Below, one piece after another: positions 21,907 through 31,334 of a stretch of 64,000 bases of DNA. Source of the DNA: Aquatica leii (taxonomy: Eukaryota > Arthropoda > Insecta > Coleoptera > Lampyridae); contig CM069432.1 in assembly GCA_035610365.1 (NCBI GenBank), positions 75,768,520 through 75,832,519 on the forward strand, read 5' to 3'. Position 1 is the stretch's first letter. Every line of letters starts with the position of its first letter. The translations under genes and the position numbers were made by a program. The notes beneath the pieces are model-generated. The model was given only the letters and a program-made list of their open reading frames with translations. It was not told the DNA's origin and ran no database searches.

Positions 21907-22420
21907 ATGCGAATCTGTAAATCCGAAATAGAAGAAGTAGAAGACCAATTAGAACAAAAACTAGATAAAAAATTGAGAAAAAAAATACAACAGGCCCTAA
22001 TCATTTCGCCGATTTTGAGTTATCCAAGATCGCGTTTTTTTAGCAAAGTTTTGTCCAGGCCAGAAAAAAACTATTGCGTAACTAGGAGAGAGCTGTTAGA
22101 AGTCGTCAAGTTTATAGAACATTTCTACAAATATTTGTATGGACGAAAATTTTTACTGAGAACCGACCACACCGCTTTAAAATGGCTATTGCAAGACGGA
22201 TCGAGAGACTGCAAGAATATGACAATGACACAAAACACTGTGCCGGAAGCAGTGATCGGAACGCTGATGCCTTGTCCAGAAGACCATGTCCAGCGGACTG
22301 CAGCCATTGTTCGCGACTGGAAGAAAAAGTCGAATGCCTCTAGAGAACTGCTATGGTTGATGATGAGTGGGAACCTGAGCAGTTGCGTCGCAAACAAGAA
22401 AACGATTCTGAAATAAGACT
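21907..22420 (+). pseudogene. Gypsy-D coiled coil joined to RNase H relic
   Basis: The first 30 residues continue the coiled coil (EVEDQLEQKLDKKLRKKIQ), then jump directly to RNase H wording: SPILSYPRS, a further gap, then SRPEKNYCVTRRELLEVVKF and LRTDHTALKWL. After about 22195 the true frame moves (RNADALSRRPCPADC is in another frame). The join removes capsid, protease and RT in one deletion, and a smaller deletion sits inside RNase H. Confidence 0.75.
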
Positions 22421-22451
22421 ACTCCTGGACTGAAAAGAAAACGGCCGACGA

Positions 22452-23250
22452 CCAACCTGAGAAGAAGTGAGTGCGTACTGGGCGCAGTGGGACTCTTTGA
22501 TAGTAGAAGACGGTCTTCTTAAGCGATCCCTAGAAAGTGTCGAGAGCACGGGAAACAGACTACAGTTGGTAGTGTTAAAAAACCGGGTGTCAGAAGTGTT
22601 AAAGCATCTCCACGATGACCCATCAAGAGGACACTTTGCCATTAAGAAGACATTGAGGAAAGTGCAGGAAGGATTCTACTAGATGAACTGCAAAGAGGAC
22701 GTCATGAAATGGTGCAGTAAGTGCACGGTCTGCGCATCAGGAAATGGTCCAACGAGAAAGCGCAAAGCACCCATGAAGCAATACAACGTAGGAAGCTCTT
22801 TAGAAAGAATAGCGATTGACATCGCAGGGCCGTTCCTAAAATCCGATTCCGGAAATAAATAGATCCTGGTGGCGATAGATTATTTGACGAAATGAACGGA
22901 GGCTTACGCTATACCCAATCAAGAAGCAACTACAGTCGCATACGTATTAGTAAAAGGGTTTTTCTGCCGGTTTGAAATTCCGTTAAAATTACACTTTGAT
23001 CAAGGTCGCAACTATGAGTCTGGGCTGTTTTAAGAAGTTTGCCGACTGTTATTAATTAAGAGAACTCGAACGACGCCTCTTCATCCTCAATCTGATAGCA
23101 TGGCTGATCGGATGAATCGAAAAATGGGAAAATACTTAGCCAAAGTAGTGTCCGAATACTAAAGAGACTGGGATCAGTACTTGCACCTTCTCCTAATGGC
23201 ATAACGATCATCCGTTTACGAAAGCACTGGCCAAACACCATGCTACCAGC
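22452..23250 (+). pseudogene. Gypsy-D integrase relic
   Basis: The zinc region has HLHDDPSRGHFAIKKTL followed by NCKEDVMKWCSKCTVC. The core has LERIAIDIAGPF; the second catalytic Asp position reads HFDQGRNYES; and the third region reads HPQSDSMADRMNR, where ADR stands in the place of the catalytic Glu motif. In-frame stops occur at about 22681, 22859, 22894, 23031, 23161 and 23202. The frame ends in ESTGQTPCYQ near 23250, without the usual C-terminal part, where the macro-domain reading begins in another frame. Confidence 0.8.
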
Positions 23251-23688
23251 AAGGAACTACAAGACCTGTTCCAAACACAAAAAGATTACGCCATTGCACA
23301 TTGCGTGAGCGCGGATTTTGACATGTCCAGAGGGGTTGCAGTCGTATATAAAAAGATGTTTGGACAGCTAGATGAACTACGAAGACAGCAACCGGTAATC
23401 GAAAAAGTTTTAAAACTACGTGATGACAGACGCTTCGTTTTCTATCTGGTCATCAAGAAATACTCAAGTACCATGCCGTTATACAAAAGTCTGTGGCGAG
23501 CATTATGGAATCTCAAGAGAGAAATAGAGTTTCACAATATTAAGAAATTGGCAGTATCCAAGCTTGGTTGTGGCTTAAATCAACTGAATTGGAGGACAGT
23601 TCGAAATATGTTGGAGGTCATCTTCCGGGGAACAGGAATACAAGTAGTTACAACTAAGGAGAATATCGGGTCAAAAAAAATCTATTGA
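23246..23688 (+). CDS. Macro domain, TARG1/OARD1-like, carried by Gypsy-D
   Basis: An open frame covers the macro fold as known from TARG1 (OARD1, an ADP-ribosyl-glutamate and O-acyl-ADP-ribose hydrolase). It has DLF then AHCVSADFDMSRGVA (substrate loop), KKMFG, YLVIKK with the Lys matching the catalytic Lys84 of human TARG1, and KLGCGLNQLNW. In the last motif Asn stands where TARG1 has catalytic Asp125. The listed start at 23305 is a GTG inside the domain; homology continues upstream to about 23261, so the real start is unknown and it was probably fused to or downstream of integrase. A run of eight A at 23673-23680 ends this frame, and the CCCH finger follows in the next frame. It is better preserved than the rest of the element. 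Confidence 0.72.
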
Positions 23689-23818
23689 CTGCTACTTTTA
23701 TGTTCAAGGAAATTGCCGAAATGGAGAAAACTGCCGCTATCGCCACGATCCATTCTACCGGTGTCTCACAGCCAGTTTCCTGCTCTGGGACAGAACAGTC
23801 TTAAGAAGGGAACAGTGA
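23675..23818 (+). CDS. CCCH zinc finger segment downstream of macro domain
   Basis: In the frame after the A8 run there is a canonical C3H1 finger, CYFYVQGNCRNGENCRYRH, spaced CX7CX5CX3H, followed by RCLTASFLLWDR and a stop at 23816-23818. CCCH fingers of this spacing usually bind RNA. The finger is in frame with the macro domain apart from one base in the A run, so the two were probably a single macro-CCCH reading frame in the parent element. No start codon is seen for it alone. Confidence 0.65.
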   Translation, partial: KKSIDCYFYVQGNCRNGENCRYRHDPFYRCLTASFLLWDRTVLRREQ

Positions 23819-23920
23819 AACGTTCAGCTTCGAAAGCATTCACGAAGCTACTATCCACGTCTAGAAGGTTCTCGACAGATGGCCAAATTATATAAAAACG
23901 ACACAAATAAATTATAGGAG

Positions 23921-24136
23921 TTATTCAGCAATCCGAAGACGGCAGTGTTAAGAAGATTATTCAAGTTTAAATAAATAAGTGATTAACGCATGTGTTCAAG
24001 ATAAATGTACGGAGTATAACCTTGTACGTGACTTTAAAGTAAACAATAAGTGTTAAACTAAAGTTAGTTCGGTTAGTTATGAACGTGTACAAAAATTTTT
24101 AGTATAAATAAATTAGTTTTAATAATAATCGAAACA
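23921..24136 (+). repeat. Gypsy-D 3' LTR, internally deleted
   Basis: It matches the left LTR at both ends but lacks about 75 bases in the middle. A short purine stretch (ATAGGAG) at 23914-23920 precedes it. Confidence 0.78.
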
Positions 24137-24814
24137 ATATAATAAAAATGAGCGTTAAATTTCAGGTGTGAACCCGTTAATATAATTTATTTATTTTTAG
24201 TATCAATTAAAACGTTACCGACATCTAATAATTCAAATTTAAATCACAATAATTTATAAAAATAATAGATTCAACTACAGTAGGCATTAGGAAACAAACA
24301 ATGCCGGATTAAGCTAAAAATGGAATTTTCATAAGTATGATTTATTTTTATGTACTTTAACTACACTATGTTAGAAAAGCAGTCAATGCTCCATGAGTCA
24401 GACAATCTTTTAGCTTAAACTTACATATTAACAAATTTGAAAAAAATTCTTTGCGATAACTGCTTTCGTTACATTAAAAAAAAGAAATATTTAATAACAA
24501 TTTAGCAATTTTCATGCTGTAATTCTAGCTACAAGAATCGCGCAGTTTCTTTAGTTATACTTGATAAAATTACATAATTAGGATTTTAACAATAACATAA
24601 AGAAAATCTGCAATACATTATAATAAATAACTACATAAATGTTATCACAAAAACAACACATTTTCACAGTTCTATTCTCCTGCAAAACTCGTGCAATTTC
24701 TTCTCTGACTTGAAAAATATTTAATAATTAAGAATTTAAAAATAATTAAACAAAAGATTTAATTGCTGTAATATTTTTATAACTATCATCTAACGAACTA
24801 GTGTTTACTATGTT
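24137..24814. other. AT-rich intergenic stretch
   Basis: Nothing recognised. Confidence 0.5.
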
Positions 24815-25010
24815 CGTCGTAAGTCTTGTGGTGTTTAATAAAAAATAAGTTAAAAAGGCGCTAAAACGATGAAATATTAGGATGGGAGACACCGTTTAAA
24901 TATACCCAAAACTGTAATAGAAGAAACACAGAAGTGGTAACAACGAGTATATTTATTTTATTACAGGCAGAAAAGTTCGTAGACAGGAGAAAATATATAT
25001 TTATATATTT
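24815..25010 (+). repeat. Possible old LTR related to Gypsy-C
   Basis: The stretch acgatgaa...gatgggagacaccg at 24868-24902 resembles the Gypsy-C LTR (aacgatgaata...gatgggagacaccg at 14820-14854) in order and spacing. The rest is too diverged to align by eye, so this is a tentative solo-LTR relic. Confidence 0.3.
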
Positions 25011-25155
25011 ACATAAGTGCCATTAAACGCTAGAACGTAGATCAATATTACAGACAAAAGTGGTTGAAATAAACCCTCTTCGGTTGGTCAACACGCCGTA
25101 AAACAAATTAAATTTGTCGGCCTAACTTTAACATTCCGAAAATAAATAAATTTAC

Positions 25156-25185
25156 ATTTGCAGATTATAACCCAAATCTGCAAAT
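25156..25185. repeat. Perfect 11-bp hairpin
   Basis: ATTTGCAGATT (25156-25166) and AATCTGCAAAT (25175-25185) are perfect inverted repeats with an 8-base loop. Function unknown. Confidence 0.6.
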
Positions 25186-25264
25186 TTCGATAATTTATAG
25201 TGCACCATCTAATAATATATGACACAGCAAAACAATTGTATAGTTTATTGTGATAAGAACTTAC

Positions 25265-25581
25265 TATGTACTAGCGGCACCATCTCGGACATTTCTAAAA
25301 TTTGCTGAAATAAACAAAGCCGTGCATACGGTATTACCACAAGTAAATTTTTCTTGATTCATTCGATCAATGAAAACAAAGCAAATACGCCGAGTTTCTC
25401 TCAAATTAATTAATATTATTGCATTAATTAAGTCATCTAATTCTGTTAGAATTTTTCTAATACTCGATATGTTCAACGCAAGTGGCGTGACGTCATCATT
25501 GAATTTTTCCCAATAAATACTAGTTTTACTATCTGCACATTGATGAAACACCTGTAAAAATACCTTGCCTAATACTCGCAT
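25265..25581 (-). other. Possible exon or relic ORF, 105 aa
   Basis: On the minus strand an open frame of about 100 codons is flanked by splice-like signals: GTATTTTTACAG before position 25559, and GTAAGT after position about 25266. The protein (YWEKFNDDVTPLALNISS; LTELDDLINAIILINLRE) matches no family I can name. It could be a single host exon, a relic of an unrecognised element, or chance. There is no neighbouring exon that I can pair with it. Confidence 0.3.
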
Positions 25582-25589
25582 AAATGCAT

Positions 25590-26505
25590 GTCAATAATCA
25601 AAATTAAAATCTTTGTTGGGCGCACATAACGTTGGATGATATCCGATATATTTCACCAAATAAGTGATTATCCTTTCATCGAACATCGAAAGTTTTGACA
25701 TCACAGCAATGTAGCGGAAAGTGGGCGTTCCGAGAATAAATCGTATACCGGTCAAAAATCATACCAAAACACTTTTAACATAAGATATTTCATCCAAACA
25801 AGTAACAGGTTTCTTATTTTTCCTTTCACACAACTTTCTTGAATAGCGGTATCGCCAAGCTACAATATTATTGCGTTCTATTAACATTTTTTATTGTGTC
25901 ATTTTTTGTATTTAAAGCCAATTTGATGTACGAATTTTCTTAAAATACCTGATTCACTACACTAATCACTTTTTTCTTGCACTTTTTGAACTCAAATGTT
26001 TATTGTCGGCACCTTCTTGTCTACCGTATAAACCTCCCCGAAAGATTCTTTTCAAGATGTCTAAATTGGCATTGTCTAAACCATTTTGTTTAAAAAAACT
26101 ATTTTATAAAGATGAATTGAAGATTAATAACAAATTAATTTGGAAACAAGTATGAATTTAAATTTTTGCCGGCAAAGGTACCTGTCACAATAACTTACTC
26201 GCGATTAGACGATTGATTTGCCACTACAAATTATTAAATTTAGTTCAGATATTTTTTGAGGAATTTGTTTGTTTGAGTGCACACCCGAGTTCGAATGCTT
26301 ATATCTCGGTAATCTCTTACCCGATTTTATTGGTAATGACATCAACGTGTAGCTTATTTCAATATGCGCAGAATAAGTCCAAATTTTGTGTTGTAAACGA
26401 AAAAAGTACGTATTTTTTTCGCTCCGAAATGCGGTGGTTCACTTTGAGGTTGTATTATTCTACTCTCGTGCAAACTTTTGACTTAATCTTTTAGTATACC
26501 GATTA
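25590..26505. other. Unassigned region
   Basis: It is slightly less AT-rich than its surroundings, with no coding or repeat signal that I can support. The frame at 26213-26494 has chance-like composition. Confidence 0.4.
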
Positions 26506-26509
26506 TGTT

Positions 26510-26710
26510 TCGGCAAAACCTCGTAAGTGAAATTTTAGCATTTATGAGATTAAGCAAAAAAAGTAATTGTCAAAACTCAATCTATTGTCGTGCAAAACCT
26601 CGTATGTGATACAGTAACGTGAGGTGGTGGAAATGTCACGTGGTAAAAACTCGTAACTTAATTGGTTGCGCACTGGTTTCTCCTCGTAAGTGTACTTATG
26701 CAGCGTCTAT
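26510..26710 (+). repeat. Short degenerate repeats around CTCGTAAGTG
   Basis: Four related phrases occur within 200 bases: gcaaaacctcgtaagtga (26513), gcaaaacctcgtatgtga (26592), gtaaaaactcgtaactta (26643) and ctcctcgtaagtgtac (26690). A related inverted one (aatacgagtttttac) is at 31596, on the far side of the Gypsy-E insertion. They may be remains of a tandem repeat or a noncoding element. Confidence 0.4.
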
Positions 26711-26896
26711 CTGAGCTTCAAAGCACGTGTGTAACGAATTTTTGCTGATGAGTTTCAGTTTATTTAATAAACGTTTTAATTGTTATTGCATTTGCATCAG
26801 GTAAGTTAGCTTTATGTAAATAGATAGTTTTATGGATAAGAAGTTGTAACAGAAATTACAAATAATTAATTTTCATGTCTGATCAGTGCTCTAATA

Positions 26897-26900
26897 CCAC
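26897..26900. repeat. Target site duplication of Gypsy-E, left (CCAC)
   Basis: CCAC precedes the left LTR and CCAC follows the right LTR at 31539-31542. Four bases is the duplication size known for CsRn1-type elements. Confidence 0.8.
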
Positions 26901-27104
26901 TATGGGGTTCGGTTGTTCAAATTAATAAATTTACACCTAATTAACAACTTGTTTAATAACGACTTAGACACTTACATATGTACGTTACGATAACCTTCGA
27001 TGCCAACGCGCGAGTGGCGGAAAAAGCTTGTTGCTAGTTCCGCTACGTCTATTTGACTTGCGCATGGTATATAATTTATAACAAGTGGTGTAGATGGCGC
27101 CACA
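26901..27104 (-). repeat. Gypsy-E 3' LTR
   Basis: It is identical to 31335-31538. On the minus strand it starts TGTGGCGCCATC directly after a polypurine tract and ends ACCCCATA. Confidence 0.93.
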
Positions 27105-27105
27105 C

Positions 27106-27118
27106 TACCCCCTTCTCT
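27106..27118 (-). other. Gypsy-E polypurine tract
   Basis: The minus strand reads AGAGAAGGGGGTAG just before the LTR start. Confidence 0.8.
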
Positions 27119-27238
27119 AGTGAGTAGGCGAACGATAAAAGCATTATAAAAGTATATAGTACAACTTATAAAAAAAATATACACAAATATTTACATTCTA
27201 ACATCTAATTTACAAAGTCTTTGGTTTGAAATACACTA

Positions 27239-29845
27239 TCACGTCGTGTACCATTCTGCGATATTTTTTGGAAATCGCACGGTTCTTCCCGATTTCGTCT
27301 TCTTTTCTTCTGCGGCGCTACTGTTTTCTGTACGCCTCTGATTATCGGCTTGAAGTTCTTGTTGTTCCATGTTAGTATGAACTTCGCTTTTGTTATGTCC
27401 GTGACATTCGGTTTTGTTTGTTTCTATATATGCACGCTTGAGGCGATCTATAGATATTTCCTGTTGTTTTCCTTTGATCGATACAGTGAAATGTTTGTCG
27501 GTAGTTTTAAGAACTGGAAATGGTCCATCGTATGGATTTTTTAATGCTCCTTGTACTCCATCAGCGCGAACAAAAACAAATTTTGCAGTATGTAGGTCTT
27601 TTGGGACGTATACCTGCCGGTTGCTATGGTTACTAGTTCGTGTGAATTGGATTTTTTGCATGTGGGCTTCGAGTTCACCTGCGAAGTTGGTACCTGCTGT
27701 TGCGCTTCTACCTTGAGCGGATTGTTCAATGAGGTCACAGGGAAGTCTTAGTGTTGTTCCATATACCAATTGGGATGCCGTTGAACCAATATCTTCTTTC
27801 AGGTCGCATCGTATACCGAGTAATACTAATGGTAGTGCTTGTACCCAAGAAACATCGTGACTTTTCAGGGCTGCTTTTAATCGCCTGTGGAATCGTTCTA
27901 CCAATCCATTAGAAATTGGGTGAAAAGCTGTCGTTCGTACTCTTTGGATGCCGAGTATGTTTCTCATTGATGTAAATAAGGCGGATTCAAACTGAGTTCC
28001 TCTGTCTGTGGTTACTTTGGCTGGTACCCCAAACCGGGATATCCAATTTTCAACAAAAGCTCTTGCACAGGTTTCAGCTGTAATATCCTTGATTGGGATT
28101 GCTTCTGGCCAACGAGAGAATCGGTCTATTATCGTTAAAATGTACTGAAATCCTTCTGATTGTGGCAGTGGGCCGACAATGTCCATATGCACGTGCAAGA
28201 ATCGAGCATCAACATCAGTGAATGTACCTAGCGGTGCTCTTGTATGCTTATGCACTTTCGTTTTTTGACAGCTGATACAGGTCTTAACCATTTTTGCTGC
28301 ATCTCGCCTTATACCAGGCCAGAAGTACTTATCGGTTATTTGTTTTACAGTACTTTTTACACCTGGATGTGCAAGGTTGTGTATTAGATCAAAAACATTG
28401 GTTCTGTATTTTTTAGGTACATATAAACGATTTCCACACGTTGTTTCGTACCAAAGTTTCTTGTCTGACAGAGGGATCTCCAATTTAACGAACGTATACT
28501 TGCTGTCTCGTTGCAGCTCTGCCAGCTCCCTGTCTGTTTCTTGTGCAAATGAAAGCAAATTCGAATCAAATTGGCTAATACCGATGGCTTCAACTCGTGA
28601 CAATGAATCAGCTGGTAGATTTTCCTTGCCTGGAATATACTGGATGTCTGTGCTAAATTGGGATATGAAGTCCAGTTGACGAATCTGCCTTGGACTAGCT
28701 TTCTCTGGTTTTTTGTGAAAGGCAAACACAAGTGGCTTGTGGTCACAGTAGATGGTAAAATCTCTTCCTTCTAGTAGATGTTGAAACTGCATAATCGTTT
28801 TATAGATCGCCAACAGCTCTCTGTCATATGTACTATAGTTTCGTTCTGCTGGCGTCAGTTTTTGAGAGAAGAATGCGATTGGTCGTTGTGAATCATTCTC
28901 GATTTGCTGGATTACACCTCCGATTGCTAGGCTTGAGGCATCTGTAGCGATGCTTAATTTGCAGCTGCTTTTCGGATATGCAAGGGTTGCTGTGTTGACC
29001 AAATCGTCTTTACATTTGTTGAAAGCTATAACTGCTTCCTCAGTAGGTTCAATCGGTATATTCCTTCTTGTGCATCCGTTTAGTAAGGCATTCAGTGGTA
29101 TCTGCGTTTCTGCTGCATTGGACACCCATCTACGATAATAATTGACCATACCTAAGAACCGTTGTAACTCTTTTGAAGTTTTTGGGAAACTTAATTTTGT
29201 TATAGCCTCGACTTTTTCAGAGAGTGGTTTGATACCTTCAGGGGAGACTTCGACTCCTAGAAAATTTATATGGCTAGCCCCAAAAATGCATTTGGCTGGA
29301 TTGATCACGACACTATGGTGGTTTAGTCTTTGGAGAACTTGGTTCACATGTATTAGGTGCTCGTCATGCGATTCGGATGCTATTAAAATATCGTCTAAGT
29401 ATGCATAGACGAAGTTGAGCCCTTGCAGTATTTGGTCTATAAACCGTTGGAAGGTTTGCGCTGCATTCCTGAGTCCAAATGGAGTTCTCAAGAATTCAAA
29501 TAGTCCAAAGGGGGTGCAAATAGCAGTCTTCGCTCTGTCAGTGGGATTGACTGGAATTTGGTAATATGCTTTTACCAAATCGATAGAAGTAAAAATTTTC
29601 TTTCCGCTTAGGTTGTGGGCGAAATCTTGAATGTGTGGGATCGGGTATCGATCTGGAACTGTCTTCGCATTCAATTGTCGAAAATCTCCACACGCTCTCC
29701 AACCGCCAGCTTTTTTGGAAACCAAATGAAGTGGGCTTGCCCATTGTGAGGATGATGGCTGTATTATTCCAGCATCCAGCATAGCTTCAAATTCTTGACG
29801 TGCTATGCGGTACTTATCTGGTGCAAGTCTACGAAGCTTGCTATA
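27239..29845 (-). CDS. pol: Gypsy-E pol: RT, RNase H, integrase
   Basis: A single open frame of at least 847 aa. RT has [46 protein letters not shown] and the intact box YLDDILIAS. RNase H has [27 protein letters not shown] and YCDHKPLVF. Integrase has [14 protein letters not shown] and CISCQK, then catalytic [19 protein letters not shown] and [10 protein letters not shown]. The C-terminus holds a GPF module ([10 protein letters not shown]) and a basic tail. All catalytic residues I can check are present. Homology starts at about 29845, upstream of the first Met (29782), because pol is made by frameshift from gag rather than from its own start. Confidence 0.93.
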   Translation of the reverse strand, partial: YSKLRRLAPDKYRIARQEFEAMLDAGIIQPSSSQWASPLHLVSKKAGGWRACGDFRQLNAKTVPDRYPIPHIQDFAHNLSGKKIFTSIDLVKAYYQIPVNPTDRAKTAICTPFGLFEFLRTPFGLRNAAQTFQRFIDQILQGLNFVYAYLDDILIASESHDEHLIHVNQVLQRLNHHSVVINPAKCIFGASHINFLGVEVSPEGIKPLSEKVEAITKLSFPKTSKELQRFLGMVNYYRRWVSNAAETQIPLNALLNGCTRRNIPIEPTEEAVIAFNKCKDDLVNTATLAYPKSSCKLSIATDASSLAIGGVIQQIENDSQRPIAFFSQKLTPAERNYSTYDRELLAIYKTIMQFQHLLEGRDFTIYCDHKPLVFAFHKKPEKASPRQIRQLDFISQFSTDIQYIPGKENLPADSLSRVEAIGISQFDSNLLSFAQETDRELAELQRDSKYTFVKLEIPLSDKKLWYETTCGNRLYVPKKYRTNVFDLIHNLAHPGVKSTVKQITDKYFWPGIRRDAAKMVKTCISCQKTKVHKHTRAPLGTFTDVDARFLHVHMDIVGPLPQSEGFQYILTIIDRFSRWPEAIPIKDITAETCARAFVENWISRFGVPAKVTTDRGTQFESALFTSMRNILGIQRVRTTAFHPISNGLVERFHRRLKAALKSHDVSWVQALPLVLLGIRCDLKEDIGSTASQLVYGTTLRLPCDLIEQSAQGRSATAGTNFAGELEAHMQKIQFTRTSNHSNRQVYVPKDLHTAKFVFVRADGVQGALKNPYDGPFPVLKTTDKHFTVSIKGKQQEISIDRLKRAYIETNKTECHGHNKSEVHTNMEQQELQADNQRRTENSSAAEEKKTKSGRTVRFPKNIAEWYTT

Positions 29846-30034
29846 TCAGGGGTCCAGTTGTATCTATGCGGAGGAACACATTGTGTCGCGGTTTCTGCAG
29901 CTTACTTGTAGGCCTGATACCAACAGGGTATTTTCGTATAAACTTTTGGTATACCTCCTCGCTTGTTTCGATTAATGCATGGATACCTACGTGTTTTGCT
30001 TGTTTTACTGGACACTCCACACTTAGGTTAGTAT
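29846..30034 (-). other. Gypsy-E protease-RT linker, shifted frame
   Basis: Between protease and RT the conserved reading (NLSVECPVKQ, SKLQKPRHNVF) lies in a frame different from both sides. Entering it needs a -1 change near 30035 and leaving it a +1 change near 29846, so a one-base loss and a one-base gain compensate each other. The protease frame otherwise meets a stop at 30023. Confidence 0.75.
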
Positions 30035-30400
30035 GTACATCAAGAAGCTTTTGTTTGCCACATCTACTACTAACTTATAGTATTTTAGAAAATCTGCTCC
30101 TAAGATAGCATCTGTTACATCGGCTATAACAAATGTCCAAGAGAAAGTTCTACGTAGTCCTAAATCTAATGTTATTGTTTTTTCACCAAAAGTTTTAATT
30201 CGTGCACCACTCGCGGATTGCAGTTGAAATCGTGGAACAGCACTACCGAGATGCTTAGTTTTAAATTGTGCAGGAAGTACACTCAAGTCAGCACCTGTGT
30301 CCACTAAAAGTCTGATTTTTGTTTTTCGGTCACTTATGAAAAGCCTGTGGTTTGCGTTGTTGCTTGCAGAGGCTACAGTTACCCCTGCGTTGGTGTCAAG
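30023..30400 (-). CDS. Gypsy-E protease
   Basis: The frame entered by the -1 slip carries LLVDTGADLSVLP (active-site Asp-Thr-Gly), then ILGADFLKYYKLVVD, the pattern of a retroelement aspartic protease. It would mature the Gag-Pol polyprotein inside the particle. It ends at 30023 because of the first of two indels before RT. Confidence 0.85.
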   Translation of the reverse strand, partial: LDTNAGVTVASASNNANHRLFISDRKTKIRLLVDTGADLSVLPAQFKTKHLGSAVPRFQLQSASGARIKTFGEKTITLDLGLRRTFSWTFVIADVTDAILGADFLKYYKLVVDVANKSFLMYILT

Positions 30401-31269
30401 TTTTTTTGGTCATACGAACATGGCTGTCTGCATTTTCGAGATTGTGCCCCAAACTTCGCATGATACCAACAGTAACCGTCAGCTGATGTGACAGAACGTT
30501 CCCTACTTTTGCTTCTGCTGAAATTTCTATGACGGCTAGAACTTCTTTGTCTACGTATTTGTTTTTCCAGACCATCGATCCTTTTCATAAGCTGTCGTAC
30601 CAAATCATCCAATGTTTCGCCGCCATTTTGTGTTACGTTTGGTGTGGTATTGGTAGAGGCTCTGGGATGCGTTGAGATGGTAGCACTGGTAGCAGTGGTG
30701 GGATGCGTTTCCGGCTGGAACGTTACTGGAGCAATGGCGGACGGCGTGGTTTCGATTATTTTGTCAGCTACTTCCGCTAGTTGCTCTAGTCCTAAGGTGA
30801 GGGATACTAAAATCGGCTGTATACTCACAGGCATTTGTTGCAAGAAAAGCTCCTTGATAATTTTTTCGTCTATTGCCTGTGTATTAACTAGCGACTTCAT
30901 GTGCCTTAATAATTGCGACGGCTTACGATCTCCTAATTCCTGTCCAGCGAGAAGTTGTTTTAATTTTTGCGTTTCTGTGAGGGATGTCCTGGCAATAATT
31001 GCCTTCTTTAAATTTGTGTAAGGCTCGTCTCCTGGCGGTTCTGTGATGATGTCGGAAACTTCGCCCGCAATTTCCGGTGGCAGCACTGAGATCACGTGGT
31101 AAAACTTAGTTTCCTCGCGGGTGATTTTTGGAGAAGCTAAATTGAATTTTGCTTCGGCCATTACGAACCATAGTTCCACTTTATTACCCCAGAATGGAGG
31201 CAATGTTACCGTTGTAGCAGCGATTTGAGTTGTAGGTGCAACTTGAACAACTTCAGCTTCTTCTGCCAT
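30379..31269 (-). CDS. gag: Gypsy-E Gag, CsRn1 type
   Basis: This intact 296-aa frame starts at the ATG at 31269, the first after the primer site. Its N-terminal part (VTLPPFWGNKVELWFVMAEA, then KFYHVISVLPPEIAGEVSDI) is the Gag domain characteristic of CsRn1-like elements. After a Thr/Ser-rich linker and a basic Arg-Ser stretch it ends in CWYHAKFGAQSRKCRQPC, spaced CX2HX9CX3C, the unusual CHCC motif that defines this lineage in place of the CCHC knuckle. Gag forms the particle and binds element RNA. Confidence 0.93.
   Translation of the reverse strand: MAEEAEVVQVAPTTQIAATTVTLPPFWGNKVELWFVMAEAKFNLASPKITREETKFYHVISVLPPEIAGEVSDIITEPPGDEPYTNLKKAIIARTSLTETQKLKQLLAGQELGDRKPSQLLRHMKSLVNTQAIDEKIIKELFLQQMPVSIQPILVSLTLGLEQLAEVADKIIETTPSAIAPVTFQPETHPTTATSATISTHPRASTNTTPNVTQNGGETLDDLVRQLMKRIDGLEKQIRRQRSSSRHRNFSRSKSRERSVTSADGYCWYHAKFGAQSRKCRQPCSYDQKNLTPTQG
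30401..30407 (-). promoter_or_regulatory. Predicted -1 ribosomal frameshift site, gag to pol of Gypsy-E
   Basis: The minus strand has AAAAAAC phased A AAA AAC in the gag frame, seven codons before the gag stop at 30379. A -1 slip continues into LDTNAG and then the protease without a stop. This is a canonical slippery heptamer. Confidence 0.75.
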
Positions 31270-31318
31270 TATAAGCTATTTTTACATGTGTATTCGCGAT
31301 TTTATAATAAAAATAATT

Positions 31319-31332
31319 CACCGGGGTCACCA
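31319..31332 (-). other. Gypsy-E primer binding site (tRNA-Trp type)
   Basis: The minus strand reads TGGTGACCCCGGTG two bases after the LTR. TGGTGACCCCG is the primer site known for CsRn1-type elements. Confidence 0.8.
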
Positions 31333-31334
31333 AT

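Larger units (their letters stand above)
21081..24136 (+). mobile_element. Gypsy-D: gypsy deletion derivative carrying macro domain and CCCH finger
   Basis: LTRs at 21081-21368 and 23921-24136 share their start (cagcaatcc), middle (acggagtataaccttgtacg) and end (aaattagttttaataata). The right LTR lacks about 75 bases present in the left one. Inside are a primer site at 21370, a gag start, RNase H, integrase, then a macro domain and a CCCH zinc finger before the right LTR. Protease and most of RT are missing. Integrase is close to that of Gypsy-B. Frameshifts and stops show that this copy is dead, but the cargo at its 3' side is well preserved. Confidence 0.88.

Noticed and set aside
26510..26710. 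Regularly spaced short repeats as a CRISPR-like array
   Set aside because: Units are degenerate, unevenly spaced, and the genome is eukaryotic.
26744..26760. CTGATGAG followed by TTTCAG as a hammerhead core
   Set aside because: No GAAA box follows at hammerhead spacing.
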